Positions 52,716 to 60,955 are shown, counted from the first letter of the stretch. The stretch is DNA of 64,000 nucleotides from DASUBV01 sp036501025 (GCA_036501025.1 DASYBB010000060.1:62001-126000); one strand, 5' to 3'. Notes: generated from the letters alone by a model not told the origin. A program made the numbers and translations.

Positions 52716-53945
52716 GTGCCGGCATCCTCGGCCCGCTGGCGGTGGGCGGTCACCGTCGCGTTCGGCCTCGGCGGGATCACCATCTCGGCCTGGGGTCCCC
52801 GCCTGCCCGCCATCAAGGCCGGCCTCGGCATCGGCACCGGCACCATCGGGCTGCTCCTGGCGGGCGTGACCGTGGGGTCCATCCTCGGACTGCTGGGCTC
52901 CACCCCGCTGCTGCACCGGCTGGGCGGCCGCCGGGCCATGCTGGCCGCGCTGCTGCTCATTGCCGCCGCGATGACGCTGCTGGGCCTCGCGCTCATCGCC
53001 CGCTCGCTGCCGCTCGTCGCCTTCGGCTTCGTGACCGCGGGGGCAGGTATCGGCGCTCTCGACGTGCTGATCAACGTAGAGGGCGCCGCCGTCGAGCGGG
53101 TCGCCGGGCGCACCCTGATGCCGATGATGCACGCCGCCTGGTCCGTCGGGGCCGCAGTCGGCTCGGGGATCGGCGCCGCCTGCGCGGCCCTTGGCATCAG
53201 CCCGGCGGCGCAGCTCATCGGCGAGGCGGTGGTCATCGTGGCGTCCGCCTGGTGGACCACCTCGGCCATACCGCCCGGCAACCACGCGCCCGCCGACGCC
53301 CCGGCCCGCGACCGCTCGGCCCGGCTGCGCCTCTGGCTGCACGGCTGGCTGGACTGGCGGCTGCTGCTCATCGGCCTGGTCATGCTCGGCGTCGAGCTCG
53401 GCGAAGGCTCGGCCAACAGCTGGCTCACCCTGGCGGTGCGCACCGATCACGGGCAGAGCGCCGCGGTCGCGGCGCTGTTCTTCACCGCGTTCGCCGCAGG
53501 CGAGTCGCTCACCCGGATCTTCGCCGGCCCGGTGGTTGACCGCCTCGGACGCACCCGGACTGTCCGCATCACCACCGCGCTGGGCGTCATCGGCATGGTG
53601 CTGTTCATCGAGGCCGGAAACCGCTGGATCGTTCTGCTCGGCGTGCTCCTGTGGGCCATCGGCGTCTCCATGGGCTTCCCGCTGGGCATGTCGGCGGCCG
53701 CCGAAAGCGGGCCCGACCCGGCCGCCCGGATCAGCGTTGTCGCGTCGATCGGCTACTTCGCGAACCTCGCCGGGCCGCCCGCCATCGGCGCCCTCGCCCA
53801 GTCGGCCAGCCTGCTCAGCGCCCTGTGGCTGCTAGTCGCCCTGTTCCTGGCCGCCTTCGCCGCAGCCGGCGCCCTCCGCCCGCGCCCGGCGGCCCGCACC
53901 GCCGGCGAAACCGCTGGCCGGGCCGGCCTAGGTCCAGCCCGGTGA
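52716..53945 (+). CDS. MFS transporter
   Basis: A 409-residue major-facilitator permease with about 12 helices (for example WAVTVAFGLGGITISAWGPRL and VGSILGLLGSTPLLHRLGG, whose HRLGGRR loop is the family's motif between helices 2 and 3). The central loop after about residue 190 is charged (HAPADAPARDRSARLRLWL). It exports or imports an unknown small compound, likely under the preceding TetR. GTG 52716 follows GGAGG at 52706-52710. Confidence 0.9.
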   Translation: MPASSARWRWAVTVAFGLGGITISAWGPRLPAIKAGLGIGTGTIGLLLAGVTVGSILGLLGSTPLLHRLGGRRAMLAALLLIAAAMTLLGLALIARSLPLVAFGFVTAGAGIGALDVLINVEGAAVERVAGRTLMPMMHAAWSVGAAVGSGIGAACAALGISPAAQLIGEAVVIVASAWWTTSAIPPGNHAPADAPARDRSARLRLWLHGWLDWRLLLIGLVMLGVELGEGSANSWLTLAVRTDHGQSAAVAALFFTAFAAGESLTRIFAGPVVDRLGRTRTVRITTALGVIGMVLFIEAGNRWIVLLGVLLWAIGVSMGFPLGMSAAAESGPDPAARISVVASIGYFANLAGPPAIGALAQSASLLSALWLLVALFLAAFAAAGALRPRPAARTAGETAGRAGLGPAR

Positions 53946-53983
53946 CCCCGCGACCTGCATGTTCTCAGCGAAGCCGGCGCGGA

Positions 53984-54316
53984 TCAGCGCGCGGTGCACG
54001 ATTGGCTGAAACCAGCGGCGGCCAGGGCGGCGATGGACGGGTCGCTGGCCGCGGACTTCTCTTCGGAGTGGACCTCGCCCTGATACGCGGCAGCGCCCTG
54101 CCGGGCGGCCCGCATTCGCGCCGCGTCGAGCTTATTGGCGAACACGATGTAGTCGGCAAGTGTCCGCGCCTGGCCGGCCGCAGCCGGGGGTACGACGATC
54201 GCGGCGAGCTGGCGATCGAAGCCGTCAGGCAGCTTGGCGTGCCGCGGAAGCTGGGCGAGAAAGTCCTGCAACGGGATGTCGAACTCGCCGCCATTCCTCG
54301 CGACGCTCAGCGACAT
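53984..54316 (-). pseudogene. C-terminal fragment of a secreted/lipoprotein-like gene
   Basis: A 110-residue frame with a helical, Ala-rich character (LAQLPRHAKLPDGFDRQLAAI, then LADYIVFANKLDAARMRAARQGAAAYQ) ending AAAGFSQSCTAR. The spacing of charged helices and the single Cys near the end recall the C-termini of small actinobacterial secreted proteins. The N-terminus MSLSVARNGG has no signal sequence, suggesting the 5' part was lost. It abuts the CocE remnant directly. Confidence 0.45.
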
Positions 54317-54337
54317 CTACGACTGCTGGAGCGACTG

Positions 54338-54424
54338 ATGGCGGAGCCACGGATCACGCAGGAGACGGTCGTCCACGACTCGGCTCATCTCTCGCACGTC
54401 GTGCTCCCGGTGATCCCCGGCTGA
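54338..54424 (+). pseudogene. 3' remnant of a CocE/NonD hydrolase gene
   Basis: Twenty-eight codons end with DSAHLSHVVLPVIPG and a stop, almost identical to the last residues of the complete hydrolase at 38.6-40.5 kb (DSTHPSHVVLPVIPG), with similar DNA over the last about 70 bases. Everything upstream is gone. It is the tail of a lost paralogue or a partial duplication. Confidence 0.75.
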
Positions 54425-54483
54425 GCCGTCAGCGCCGGGCGGATCCCCGTCTCCGGCCAGTTCTTTCAGGAGGGCCCGCAGAT

Positions 54484-55245
54484 CTATTGCGCCGCGATTT
54501 CGTCGGGCTGGTGGCTCCGGAGGAACGCGCGTACCTCATTGGTTGTCCTGGTCTTCAACTCGGGCGGTTCGATCCAGGGGTAGACCGTCGATGTGGCATT
54601 CGGCGCCAGCGCCGCGACGTCGACGGACGTCTGGTACGGATGTGCAGGGGCATCGTCCGGCAAGACCAGCATCGGCGTCAGGCACGAGCGCGCGAAGTCA
54701 CGCGAAACGCTGTACACGAAGTCGGGGTTGCGCCGATAGAGACCATGCAGGTAAGCCTCAATCGTCGCCATGGTCAGGTCAGGCCGCTTGGCCAGCAGTT
54801 CCGGGGCCCAGACATCCCGGCCGGAGTTGTACATGACATCCGGGTTCTCCGGCCGGTGGCCGACCGTCTGGCAGATGACGCCAGCTACAACGCGGTCGGG
54901 TGCCCGCTCCATGAGCTTAAGGGCGAAGCAGCCGCCAATGCAGTAGCCCATGAAAAAGAACTCGCGGATGCCGAGATGGTCCATCAGCCCCAGCTGGTCA
55001 TCGGCAAACGCGCCCCACGGATCATCGACATCGACGGGGCCGGCAGACTCGCCGCCATTGGCGTTGCGCTGGTCCATTGTTATGCAGCGGAAGTCGTTTT
55101 TGAAAGCTTCCATAGCGTTTATTACTGCCCTGGGCCAATTGCTGACTCGCGAGTTCAGGCCGCCGCCCGGCGTAACCAGGAGCGGAAAGCCGCTGCCGAC
55201 TTCCTCATAGCGGATGCGAACATTACCTCTCTCGTAAAATGGCAT
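54484..55245 (-). CDS. Alpha/beta hydrolase with Cys nucleophile
   Basis: A 253-residue alpha/beta-hydrolase-fold protein. The oxyanion region is LLVTPGGGLNSRVSNW. The nucleophile elbow is GYCIGG with Cys102 where Ser is standard, as in dienelactone hydrolases. FFFMGYCIGGCFALKLMERAP continues the core. The acidic and His members are probably in DDAPAHPYQT and the C-terminal region. ATG 55245 follows AGGGAGA; a longer frame from 55302 adds a poor N-terminus. Substrate unknown. Confidence 0.82.
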   Translation of the reverse strand: MPFYERGNVRIRYEEVGSGFPLLVTPGGGLNSRVSNWPRAVINAMEAFKNDFRCITMDQRNANGGESAGPVDVDDPWGAFADDQLGLMDHLGIREFFFMGYCIGGCFALKLMERAPDRVVAGVICQTVGHRPENPDVMYNSGRDVWAPELLAKRPDLTMATIEAYLHGLYRRNPDFVYSVSRDFARSCLTPMLVLPDDAPAHPYQTSVDVAALAPNATSTVYPWIEPPELKTRTTNEVRAFLRSHQPDEIAAQ

Positions 55246-55856
55246 CGCCTGCGTCTCCCTTCTTTGGGGCTTATGCCAAGCAGGTTCCCGTGACCGGATC
55301 ACCGCTCATTGCTGGAGTGCCGCGCGCTCTCGGGTGGACGCGGCCGGTGCCCTGGCGATGAGGGCCTGGCCCGCTGGCGGATCAGCCGGTCACCTTCGTC
55401 GCCCAGCTCTCACGTAGACCAGTACCTGCGAAGCGCCGGCGTCCCCGCCCCACGCCGCCGTCTCCGGCACGCCGAATGAGATCCTGGACAGCTGCCCGCC
55501 TTCGGGGACACGCTGGCTCTCGCGAGACTGTCCATGCTCCGCCCTGATGCCATCGCTCACACTGCCGCTGTCAGCGATCATGTCACTAACGCGCTGAAAC
55601 CTGCCCAGCAGGCCGCCATCGGCGCAGGCCGCCTCCTCCCCGATTTCAGGTCTGCCCGGACGGAGGCGCGGCGCTGGCCGCTGTGCGCGCCGGCAGCCAG
55701 CCGGCCGGGCTCGAACCCTCCGTAACCCGGACGCCCGACGACGGTCCGGCCGGTGCTGCTCGTGGTTGCCCGGAGAGATGGTCGCCCGCAAAGTGGACCT
55801 GCCCGAATTTGCGCAGTCGCACAACTGGGCCAGGACGCTGTACCGAGAGCCGACCT
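55246..55856. other. Intergenic region beside tRNA fragment, no gene recognised
   Basis: About 610 bases with open frames on the minus strand that look like junk; the longest runs through the tRNA fragment. Near 55810-55825 there is a near-palindrome TTGCGC/GCACAA, about 35 bases from the tRNA fragment end. It could be a recombinase arm site, but this is speculative. Confidence 0.4.
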
Positions 55857-55909
55857 GTGGAGCTTTGGGGATTCGAACCCCAGACCTCTTGCCTGCCGTC
55901 AGCAGGCAG
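55857..55909 (-). other. tRNA 3' fragment (tRNA-Ala-like), possible attachment-site scar
   Basis: On the minus strand the anticodon arm (TGCCTG and CAGGCA around a 7-base loop), the variable region, the T-arm TGGGG-TTCGAAT-CCCCA and the 3' acceptor strand AAGCTCC are complete. The matching 5' acceptor GGAGCTT and the D-arm are absent. A tRNA cut in half near its anticodon is what site-specific integration leaves when an element duplicates the 3' end of its target. The tRNA-Ala assignment rests on the acceptor/T-arm pattern and is tentative. Confidence 0.65.
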
Positions 55910-56070
55910 GGCATCCGCCGGAGTCCATCACCGCAGGTCACCGTCCCAGGACGTGCACGCTGGTCCCGCCAGATCCGGGCCGGTTGCGGTATTTCGCTGC
56001 TGTACAGATCGGCCAGTCCGCAGGCGGCGTGGTCCTTGCCCGGTCCCGGCGGAAGTCCTGGCGCGCGGCG

Positions 56071-56333
56071 TTACCTGCCTCCGTAGATCTCGCTGCGGTG
56101 CGCGGCGTCCAGGACCAGCACGACGAGCTGTCCCTCGTCGATGCTGTCCAGCACCCGGTAGTCTCCGACCCTGATCCGCAGCACGCCGTGAGCACCAGTG
56201 ATCATCTTCACCCCAGCTGGCCGGGGATCCCCGGCCAGGGCATCGACGGCCTCGCCGATGCGGCGGCGCACAGCTTGTCCAGCGCTAAGAACGCCTTGCG
56301 GGCACGCGGCCGCCACTGGATCTGGTAGGTCAC
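56071..56333 (-). pseudogene. RelE/ParE-type toxin, frameshifted
   Basis: GTG 56333 starts TYQIQWRPRARKAFLALDK, the typical RelE/ParE N-terminus. One missing base next to 56273-56274 then shifts the frame. The restored frame continues VRRRIGEAVDALAGDPRPAG, then GVLRIRVGDYRVLD and VVLVLDAAHRSEIY to the stop at 56071, which is the standard RelE C-terminus. A single base would restore the whole toxin, so decay is very recent or the base was missed in sequencing. The remnant of an antitoxin lies directly upstream. Confidence 0.75.
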
Positions 56334-56339
56334 GCCGGC

Positions 56340-56417
56340 TACAGCCCGGCCTCAGCGCGGACCTGCTCCCACGGAACGGACTCCCCCGGCTCGGCCAGCG
56401 CCGCCCGGGCCGCGGGG
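56340..56417 (-). pseudogene. Antitoxin C-terminal remnant
   Basis: A minus-strand frame ending RAALAEPGESVPWEQVRAEAGL stops at 56340, seven bases before the toxin GTG, the usual antitoxin-toxin spacing. The sequence resembles C-termini of RelB/Phd-type antitoxins. Upstream the antitoxin is cut off and replaced by DNA leading into the DUF4118 fragment on the other strand. Confidence 0.5.
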
Positions 56418-56447
56418 TACCTCGCCCAGATCCACCAGACCGCGGCG

Positions 56448-56810
56448 ATGGGCCAGACGGCCCGCTTCGCCGATGCCGTGGTCGATCACGTCCGGGAGCA
56501 GCTCATCAGCCTGCTCGACCTGGAGGGTTCCCGCTTCGAGTACCGGTCCCTGCTTGGCCATCCGCCGCGCCTGGAGCCCGACGGCACCGTGATGGTGGGG
56601 CACGGCCGGCGCGACGTCGAGCAATGGGGACTGCCGGGCGAGGAGATCGAGTTGCGTGTCTTCGGCAGCGGCCAGTCCTACGGCCGGTTCATGCTGAGGC
56701 CCCGGCCCGGCGCCCGGCCGTCGCGGCAGGCGCGCCTGGTCGCGGTCACCCTGGCCGGCCAGGCCGGCCGCGCGCTCGGTGACAGCCAGGCCGCCCGGAG
56801 CGCCCCCTGA
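56448..56810 (+). pseudogene. DUF4118-like protein, C-terminal fragment
   Basis: A 120-residue frame with ARFADAVVDHVREQLISLLDLEG, then FEYRSLLGHPPRLEPDGTV, then EIELRVFGSGQSYGRF and RQARLVAVTLAGQAGRAL. I recall this as the C-terminal GAF-like tail of actinobacterial proteins that carry an N-terminal KdpD-type membrane domain (DUF4118). The membrane part is absent, and upstream lies the antitoxin fragment. A start at ATG 56448 could still give a short protein. Confidence 0.55.
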
Positions 56811-56814
56811 CGAA

Positions 56815-56972
56815 TCAGCGCGCGTGCAGCGCCGGGATCACCTGCACCGCGACCGCCGCGCCGATCAGGACCAGCGCCGGCGAGGGGACCCGGAGCCGCT
56901 GCGTCAGCCTGCTCGACAAGACCGCCACCAGGCCCACGGCCGCCGCCAGCAGCACAATCAGCGCAGCGGAGC
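56815..56972 (-). pseudogene. N-terminal fragment of a cation/proton antiporter
   Basis: The minus strand encodes ALIVLLAAAVGLVAVLSSRL, then QRLRVPSPALVLIGAAVAV and QVIPALHAR before a stop. This is the first helix and the following loop of CPA-type (NhaP2-like) antiporters. Only about 50 residues remain and no start codon is visible. It is convergent with and nearly touches the DUF4118 fragment. Confidence 0.55.
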
Positions 56973-57173
56973 ATGGCCGGCATCGCTTCCGGGCGGCGGC
57001 AGCCTGGCCACGGCGTAGGTCACGAACCCCGGTGAGGCAGCTCCGCCGGGCACGAGGCGATCAGGGGCGGCCACGTTTCGCCAGGCGCTCACCATGACCT
57101 GGCGTGGCCGGCTGGCTGGCGCGGGCTCAGATGAGCTCTCGGCATGAGGGCACTCCTGCCGGGCCTGACCGTA

Positions 57174-57617
57174 TTACAAGGGGACCAGATTGCCCGGTGC
57201 CGTCCCGTACCCCTCGCCCGCCACCGCCACCAGCTGGCGCGCCGCAGCAGCCAGCCGGCCGCGGTCAGCGGGCGAGAGCCGGCCGAGGATCTGGCTCAGC
57301 TCGCCCTGGCGGGCGGCCTCGACCTCGCGGACGATCCGCTGGCCGGTGGCGGTCAGGGTCAGGGTCACCACGCTGCGGTGGCCAGGGTCGCTGCCCCGGG
57401 CCACGTGCCCGGCGGCGACCAGCCGGCCGGCGAGCCGGGTGACAGTGGAGGGCTCCAGCCCGAGCACCCGGGCGACTCGGGCCGACCGGGCCGGCCCGGC
57501 CTCGGCCAGCACGGCCAGCATCCGGAACTGGGCCGGCGTCACCGAGCCGCCGAGCGCGTCCAGGCTGTGCAGCGCCACCCCGGCCAGGACCCGCGTAGCC
57601 GCCTGCAGCGCCGCCAC
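57174..57617 (-). CDS. MarR-family transcriptional regulator
   Basis: A 147-residue winged-helix regulator: VTPAQFRMLAVLAEAGPARSARVARVLGLEPSTVTRLAGRLVAAG for the HTH, then the wing HVARGSDPGHRSVVTLTLTATG, where the basic D-x-x-R is conserved. GTG 57617 is used; a slightly longer N-terminus without ATG is possible. It is divergent from the small Cys-containing protein/MDMPI pair, which it may regulate. Confidence 0.88.
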   Translation of the reverse strand: MAALQAATRVLAGVALHSLDALGGSVTPAQFRMLAVLAEAGPARSARVARVLGLEPSTVTRLAGRLVAAGHVARGSDPGHRSVVTLTLTATGQRIVREVEAARQGELSQILGRLSPADRGRLAAAARQLVAVAGEGYGTAPGNLVPL

Positions 57618-57700
57618 CGCATCGGTCAGCTGCTCCTGGCTGCCCGGCCGCGGGCGTGACGACGCCGACGTGCAAGCATCCTACGAAGGAGCGCGCGCCC

Positions 57701-58039
57701 ATGACCGCATGCAAGCCCTGCGTCGACGGCGGGCAGGAACCCGGCCGCCCCGGAGCCGGTCCGATCCGGCCCCGCGCCGACGGGTTGTTAGCATCGGGGC
57801 GTGCTCCAGCTAATGCCGCCGAGGGCTGCGCCTCTCCGCGCAGCAGGGCGCCGGGCGTGAGCGGCGAACGCCAGGCCGGCCACGTCTACGTCGACCTCGT
57901 GCTCGGCGAGACCGCCGGCTCGGCGGACAGCCGCTACCCCGGAGTCGCCGCGCACCTGCTGGCCTGCGGTCCGTGCGCCGACGACTACGACGGCCTGCTC
58001 ATCGCCGCCGGAGGGCCGGCCAGGGACGGCCATGCCTGA
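57701..58039 (+). CDS. Small Cys-rich protein preceding MDMPI-like gene
   Basis: A 112-residue protein. The N-terminal MTACKPCVDGGQ contains a CxxC, a low-complexity Pro/Arg/Ala stretch follows, and the C-terminal GHVYVDLVLGETAG, then HLLACGPCADDYDGLLIAAG contains a CxxC-like metal site as in zinc-binding anti-sigma-like domains. ATG 57701 follows GAAGGAG. Its stop overlaps the start of the next gene by 8 bases. Function unknown; metal binding is inferred from the Cys spacing. Confidence 0.65.
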   Translation: MTACKPCVDGGQEPGRPGAGPIRPRADGLLASGRAPANAAEGCASPRSRAPGVSGERQAGHVYVDLVLGETAGSADSRYPGVAAHLLACGPCADDYDGLLIAAGGPARDGHA

Positions 58040-58775
58040 ACTCGGTCTGCTGACGGTCGCGGCAGCGGACGGCCGCGACCTGCTCGCCGCAGCGAGGACC
58101 GACTGGTCACGTCCGGTACCCGACTGCCCAGGCTGGACTGCCGCCGGCCTGGTCGGGCACATGGGCGCGATCCTGGGCTGGATGGCGAAGATCGTCGCCA
58201 CTGGCGAGGCCGTGCCGCGGCGTGACCGGGAGGTGCCCCCCGCTGACCAGGACGCGCTCGCCGCCTGGTACTCGACCCGCCTTGACCGGACGCTTAGCGT
58301 CCTGGCCGCCGGCCCGGCCCAGGCCCCGGCCTGGACGTTCTCCAGCCGGGGCGACAAGCAGGTCGGCTGGTGGCGTCGCCGGGTCGCCGTCGAGCTGGCC
58401 ATCCACCGCTGGGACGCCCAGCACGCCGCTGGCCCTGAGCGGGCGCTGCCTCCGGCGCTCGACGGGAATGTCGCTGCCGCGGGCATCGAGGAGTTCCTGA
58501 CCGAGTTCCTGCCCGGCCTTCTCACCCAGCCCGGCCTCGAAGGGCTGACCGGCTCCCTGCATCTGCACGCCACCGACGGCGCGAGCGAGTGGTGGGTCAG
58601 CCTCGACGACAAGGAGCGGGCCGTGGCCGTCCCCGGCCACCGCAAGGCCGATACCGCCATCCGGGCGACCCGATCGGACCTGCTGCTATGGCTGACCAAC
58701 CGCCAGCAGCCCGGCGCGCTGGAGATCTCCGGCTCGCCCGAGGCCGCCGCACGGTGGGTTCAGCTGCGCCGCTGA
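58032..58775 (+). CDS. Maleylpyruvate isomerase family mycothiol-dependent enzyme
   Basis: A 247-residue DinB/MDMPI-fold metalloenzyme. The N-terminal helix bundle has the metal His in LVGHMGAILGWM and another in VELAIHRWDAQHA, typical for mycothiol-dependent isomerases and thiol transferases of actinobacteria. The C-terminal part matches the MDMPI C-domain (LHLHATDGASEWWVSL, then ATRSDLLLWLTNRQ and GSPEAAARW). The cofactor mycothiol is inferred from the family. The substrate cannot be assigned. It is translationally coupled to the small Cys-rich gene. Confidence 0.88.
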   Translation: MPELGLLTVAAADGRDLLAAARTDWSRPVPDCPGWTAAGLVGHMGAILGWMAKIVATGEAVPRRDREVPPADQDALAAWYSTRLDRTLSVLAAGPAQAPAWTFSSRGDKQVGWWRRRVAVELAIHRWDAQHAAGPERALPPALDGNVAAAGIEEFLTEFLPGLLTQPGLEGLTGSLHLHATDGASEWWVSLDDKERAVAVPGHRKADTAIRATRSDLLLWLTNRQQPGALEISGSPEAAARWVQLRR

Positions 58776-59153
58776 GTCCACGGCGCTGAGTCTCGAGGCG
58801 GCGGCCGGCTACGTCCGCGCCGGCCCGCGCCGGGCCGACGCGATCCCCCGGCCAGTCCCCCGCGCGGGCCGGTCACCAGCGCCGTCCTGCCCGTCAGGCT
58901 CCCGGTCACTGACTGCTCCCTCCGGCCGCACGTCACCGGCAGCGCGCACGATGCTCCGGGCGCAGTTGCAGTCGGCCCGCCCGATCCCTCTTCATCGTTC
59001 GCGCCGCAGGGCGGGGGGTCTTACCGCCGGCCGGGGACATTTCTGGCAACCGGCCGCAAAGTAAGAGCACCGGCAGGCGCTGCGCTAACGACACGATGCC
59101 GACGACGGCGTCAAAGCTCACGAAGCCGATCAGCACCGTCAAGGAGAGCCATC
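58776..59153. other. Intergenic, no gene recognised
   Basis: About 380 bases with GC-rich runs. The last 60 bases, with CAAGGAGAG before ATG 59154, form the leader of the peroxiredoxin gene. No dyad or coding frame stands out. Confidence 0.4.
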
Positions 59154-59636
59154 ATGCCGCTGCTCAGCCCGGGATCCACGTTTCCGGCCCTGACCCTCAC
59201 CCAGCCCGGCAGGGCAACCCTGACGGTCCCGGATGCCTTCGCCGGCGACTTCAGCGTCGTGCTGTTCTTCCGCGGCTCGTGGTGCCCCTACTGCAACGCG
59301 CAGCTGCGCGCCTTCCAGCGTGCCGCCGGAAGCCTCGCCGAGACCGGGGTCCGGGTGGCCGCGCTGTCGGTGGACGACGAGCCCGCCACCGCCGACCTGA
59401 TCGCCAAGCACGTCCTGACCTTCCCCGTCGGGCACAGCGCCGACGCTCGCGCCATCGCCGGTCTCACGGGCGCGTTCGTCAACCCCGACCCGGTCTACCT
59501 GCAGTCCACCGGCTTCGTCCTCGACCCGGCGGGCAAGGTGGTGGTCAGCGTGTACTCCAGCGGCGCCATCGGGCGGCTGGTCCCCGAGGACGTTACCGGC
59601 CTGGTCCGCTACCTGCGCCAGCACGCGGCGGCCTGA
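59154..59636 (+). CDS. Peroxiredoxin-like AhpC/TSA protein
   Basis: A 160-residue thioredoxin-fold protein. The active site FFRGSWCPYCNAQL has two cysteines separated by two residues (CxxC), more like a thiol-disulfide redoxin than a classical 2-Cys peroxiredoxin. PGSTFPALTL at the N-terminus and FVLDPAGKVVVSVYS near the end frame the fold. It is cytoplasmic. ATG 59154 follows AAGGAGAG. The downstream gene is convergent, so it is monocistronic. Confidence 0.87.
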   Translation: MPLLSPGSTFPALTLTQPGRATLTVPDAFAGDFSVVLFFRGSWCPYCNAQLRAFQRAAGSLAETGVRVAALSVDDEPATADLIAKHVLTFPVGHSADARAIAGLTGAFVNPDPVYLQSTGFVLDPAGKVVVSVYSSGAIGRLVPEDVTGLVRYLRQHAAA

Positions 59637-59771
59637 CCAGGACAGCAGGCCGCGCCGCTCACGCCTCAGGCGGGGCCAGCCGCGGGTTCGCCGGGCCGCT
59701 GCCCGGCTGAGGAGCCGCGAGCGGCTGCCGCCTGCCGGTCTCACCCGCACCGGGTGGTGACACAGAAGCCT

Positions 59772-60101
59772 CTAGTATTCGGGCCCGGGCCGTGAAGCCG
59801 GCTGGATGCGGAACAGGTCCGTGCGGGCGATGGCCGCGTCTCGCTCGGCGGCCATGGCCAGGCGCCGAGGGTCGCTCATGTAGGCGTCCAGGCTCGCCTC
59901 GGAGGGCATCTCAAGGAACTGCACCTCCGCGGGCGGCTCGCCGTCGTGCTGGGAGCCAGGCAGGACGGTCCCGCGCTCCAGGACCCGGCCGCCGTGCTCG
60001 GCGACCAGGCACAGCACCTTATCCTCGTAGGCGCTGAGCGCCGCTTCCATTCCCGGCCTGGCCCAGAGCAGGACACAGTTCAACACCGGGGCCTCAGGCA
60101 T
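59772..60101 (-). CDS. DUF1330-like ABM-fold protein
   Basis: A 109-residue protein with one dimeric alpha-beta-barrel unit: VLNCVLLWARPGMEAALSAYEDKVLCL, then RVLERGTVLP and EVQFLEMPSEASLDAYMSDPRR. The residue pattern resembles DUF1330 proteins of unknown function. ATG 60101 is chosen because an upstream ATG adds only six unconserved residues. It is convergent with the peroxiredoxin gene. Confidence 0.8.
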   Translation of the reverse strand: MPEAPVLNCVLLWARPGMEAALSAYEDKVLCLVAEHGGRVLERGTVLPGSQHDGEPPAEVQFLEMPSEASLDAYMSDPRRLAMAAERDAAIARTDLFRIQPASRPGPEY

Positions 60102-60119
60102 CCCACTAGCGTGACCCAT

Positions 60120-60584
60120 CCGGCCTCCGACGGCCAGCCCAGCTCCCGACCGGGACCGCCTCCAGAATAGGGCGACCTGCGCTCGACAGGCTCAACACCG
60201 CGCGACTCCGGGGCGATAGCACGATACTCGGCGATCTGTTAATGGCGATCGGTGCTCGGCTGGGCATTGCGCCACCATCGCGCCAGCCGCGCGTTGGCCC
60301 GCGGCTTCGCGCCTGCTTGCGCTCGCCGACCTGGGCCACGTCCGGTGCAGCCGGCATGGAGGCGGCCGCTTGTAGCGCCGGCGCCAGCGATCGGGCGCCC
60401 GTGCCAGCGCCGGGCCCCATGCGCCCGGCCACGTCGAGCTCGGCCTCGAGGTACCGGCCGAGGACGCCGCGCGGGGCACCATCCGGCCCGCTGCCTCCTG
60501 GGCCAGGCCCGGACCACTGGCTCGCGGGCAGCCCGCGGCCTGCCCTGCCCGGCAGCTCTTGATGTGGGCTGCGCGCCCGCGTGC
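60120..60584. other. Gap between DUF1330 gene and TetR relic, nothing recognised
   Basis: About 465 bases. Open frames on both strands look random, with no motif or ribosome site. This stretch may be further decayed coding DNA, but no family could be named. Confidence 0.4.
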
Positions 60585-60955
60585 TCAGGCGGGCCGCGGC
60601 GCCAGCAAGGCGCGGAGCGCGTCGAGAGCGGCGTGCACGTCGAGTTCCGGATCGAGCAGCGCTTGCAGCAGCAGCCCGCCGCCGACCGCGCCGAGCAGCG
60701 TGGCGATCGCGTCGGCGGGGGCCCGGTGAAGATCATGCCGCGCTCCTGATCGGCGCGGACCGTCTGGATCATCAGCTCGCGGTAACTGGCGACCTCGGCA
60801 AAGATGAGCCCGATGAGGTCCTCTACCCCGGCCAGCACCGCGAATTCCTCCACCGGGACAGCCCGGCCGAACGCGAACATCGCCGCCTCGGTCAGCAGCT
60901 CCTGCTTGCCGCGGAAGTGATAGCTGATCGCGCCGTGCGGCAGCCCGCGCTACCC
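60585..60955 (-). pseudogene. TetR-family regulator relic
   Basis: On the minus strand the second HTH helix and wing-like stretch GLPHGAISYHFRGKQELLTEA is followed by a ligand-domain segment to MIFTG. The frame then shifts by one near 60720, continuing ADAIATLLGAVGGGLLLQALLD to the stop at 60585. The first HTH helices are missing and a TAG lies just before GLPHG. Both a 5' truncation and a frameshift mark it as dead. Confidence 0.6.

Noticed and set aside
55390..55941. 183-residue minus-strand protein through the tRNA fragment
   Set aside because: The frame translates the tRNA T-arm and anticodon arm; such frames are artefacts of structured RNA sequence.
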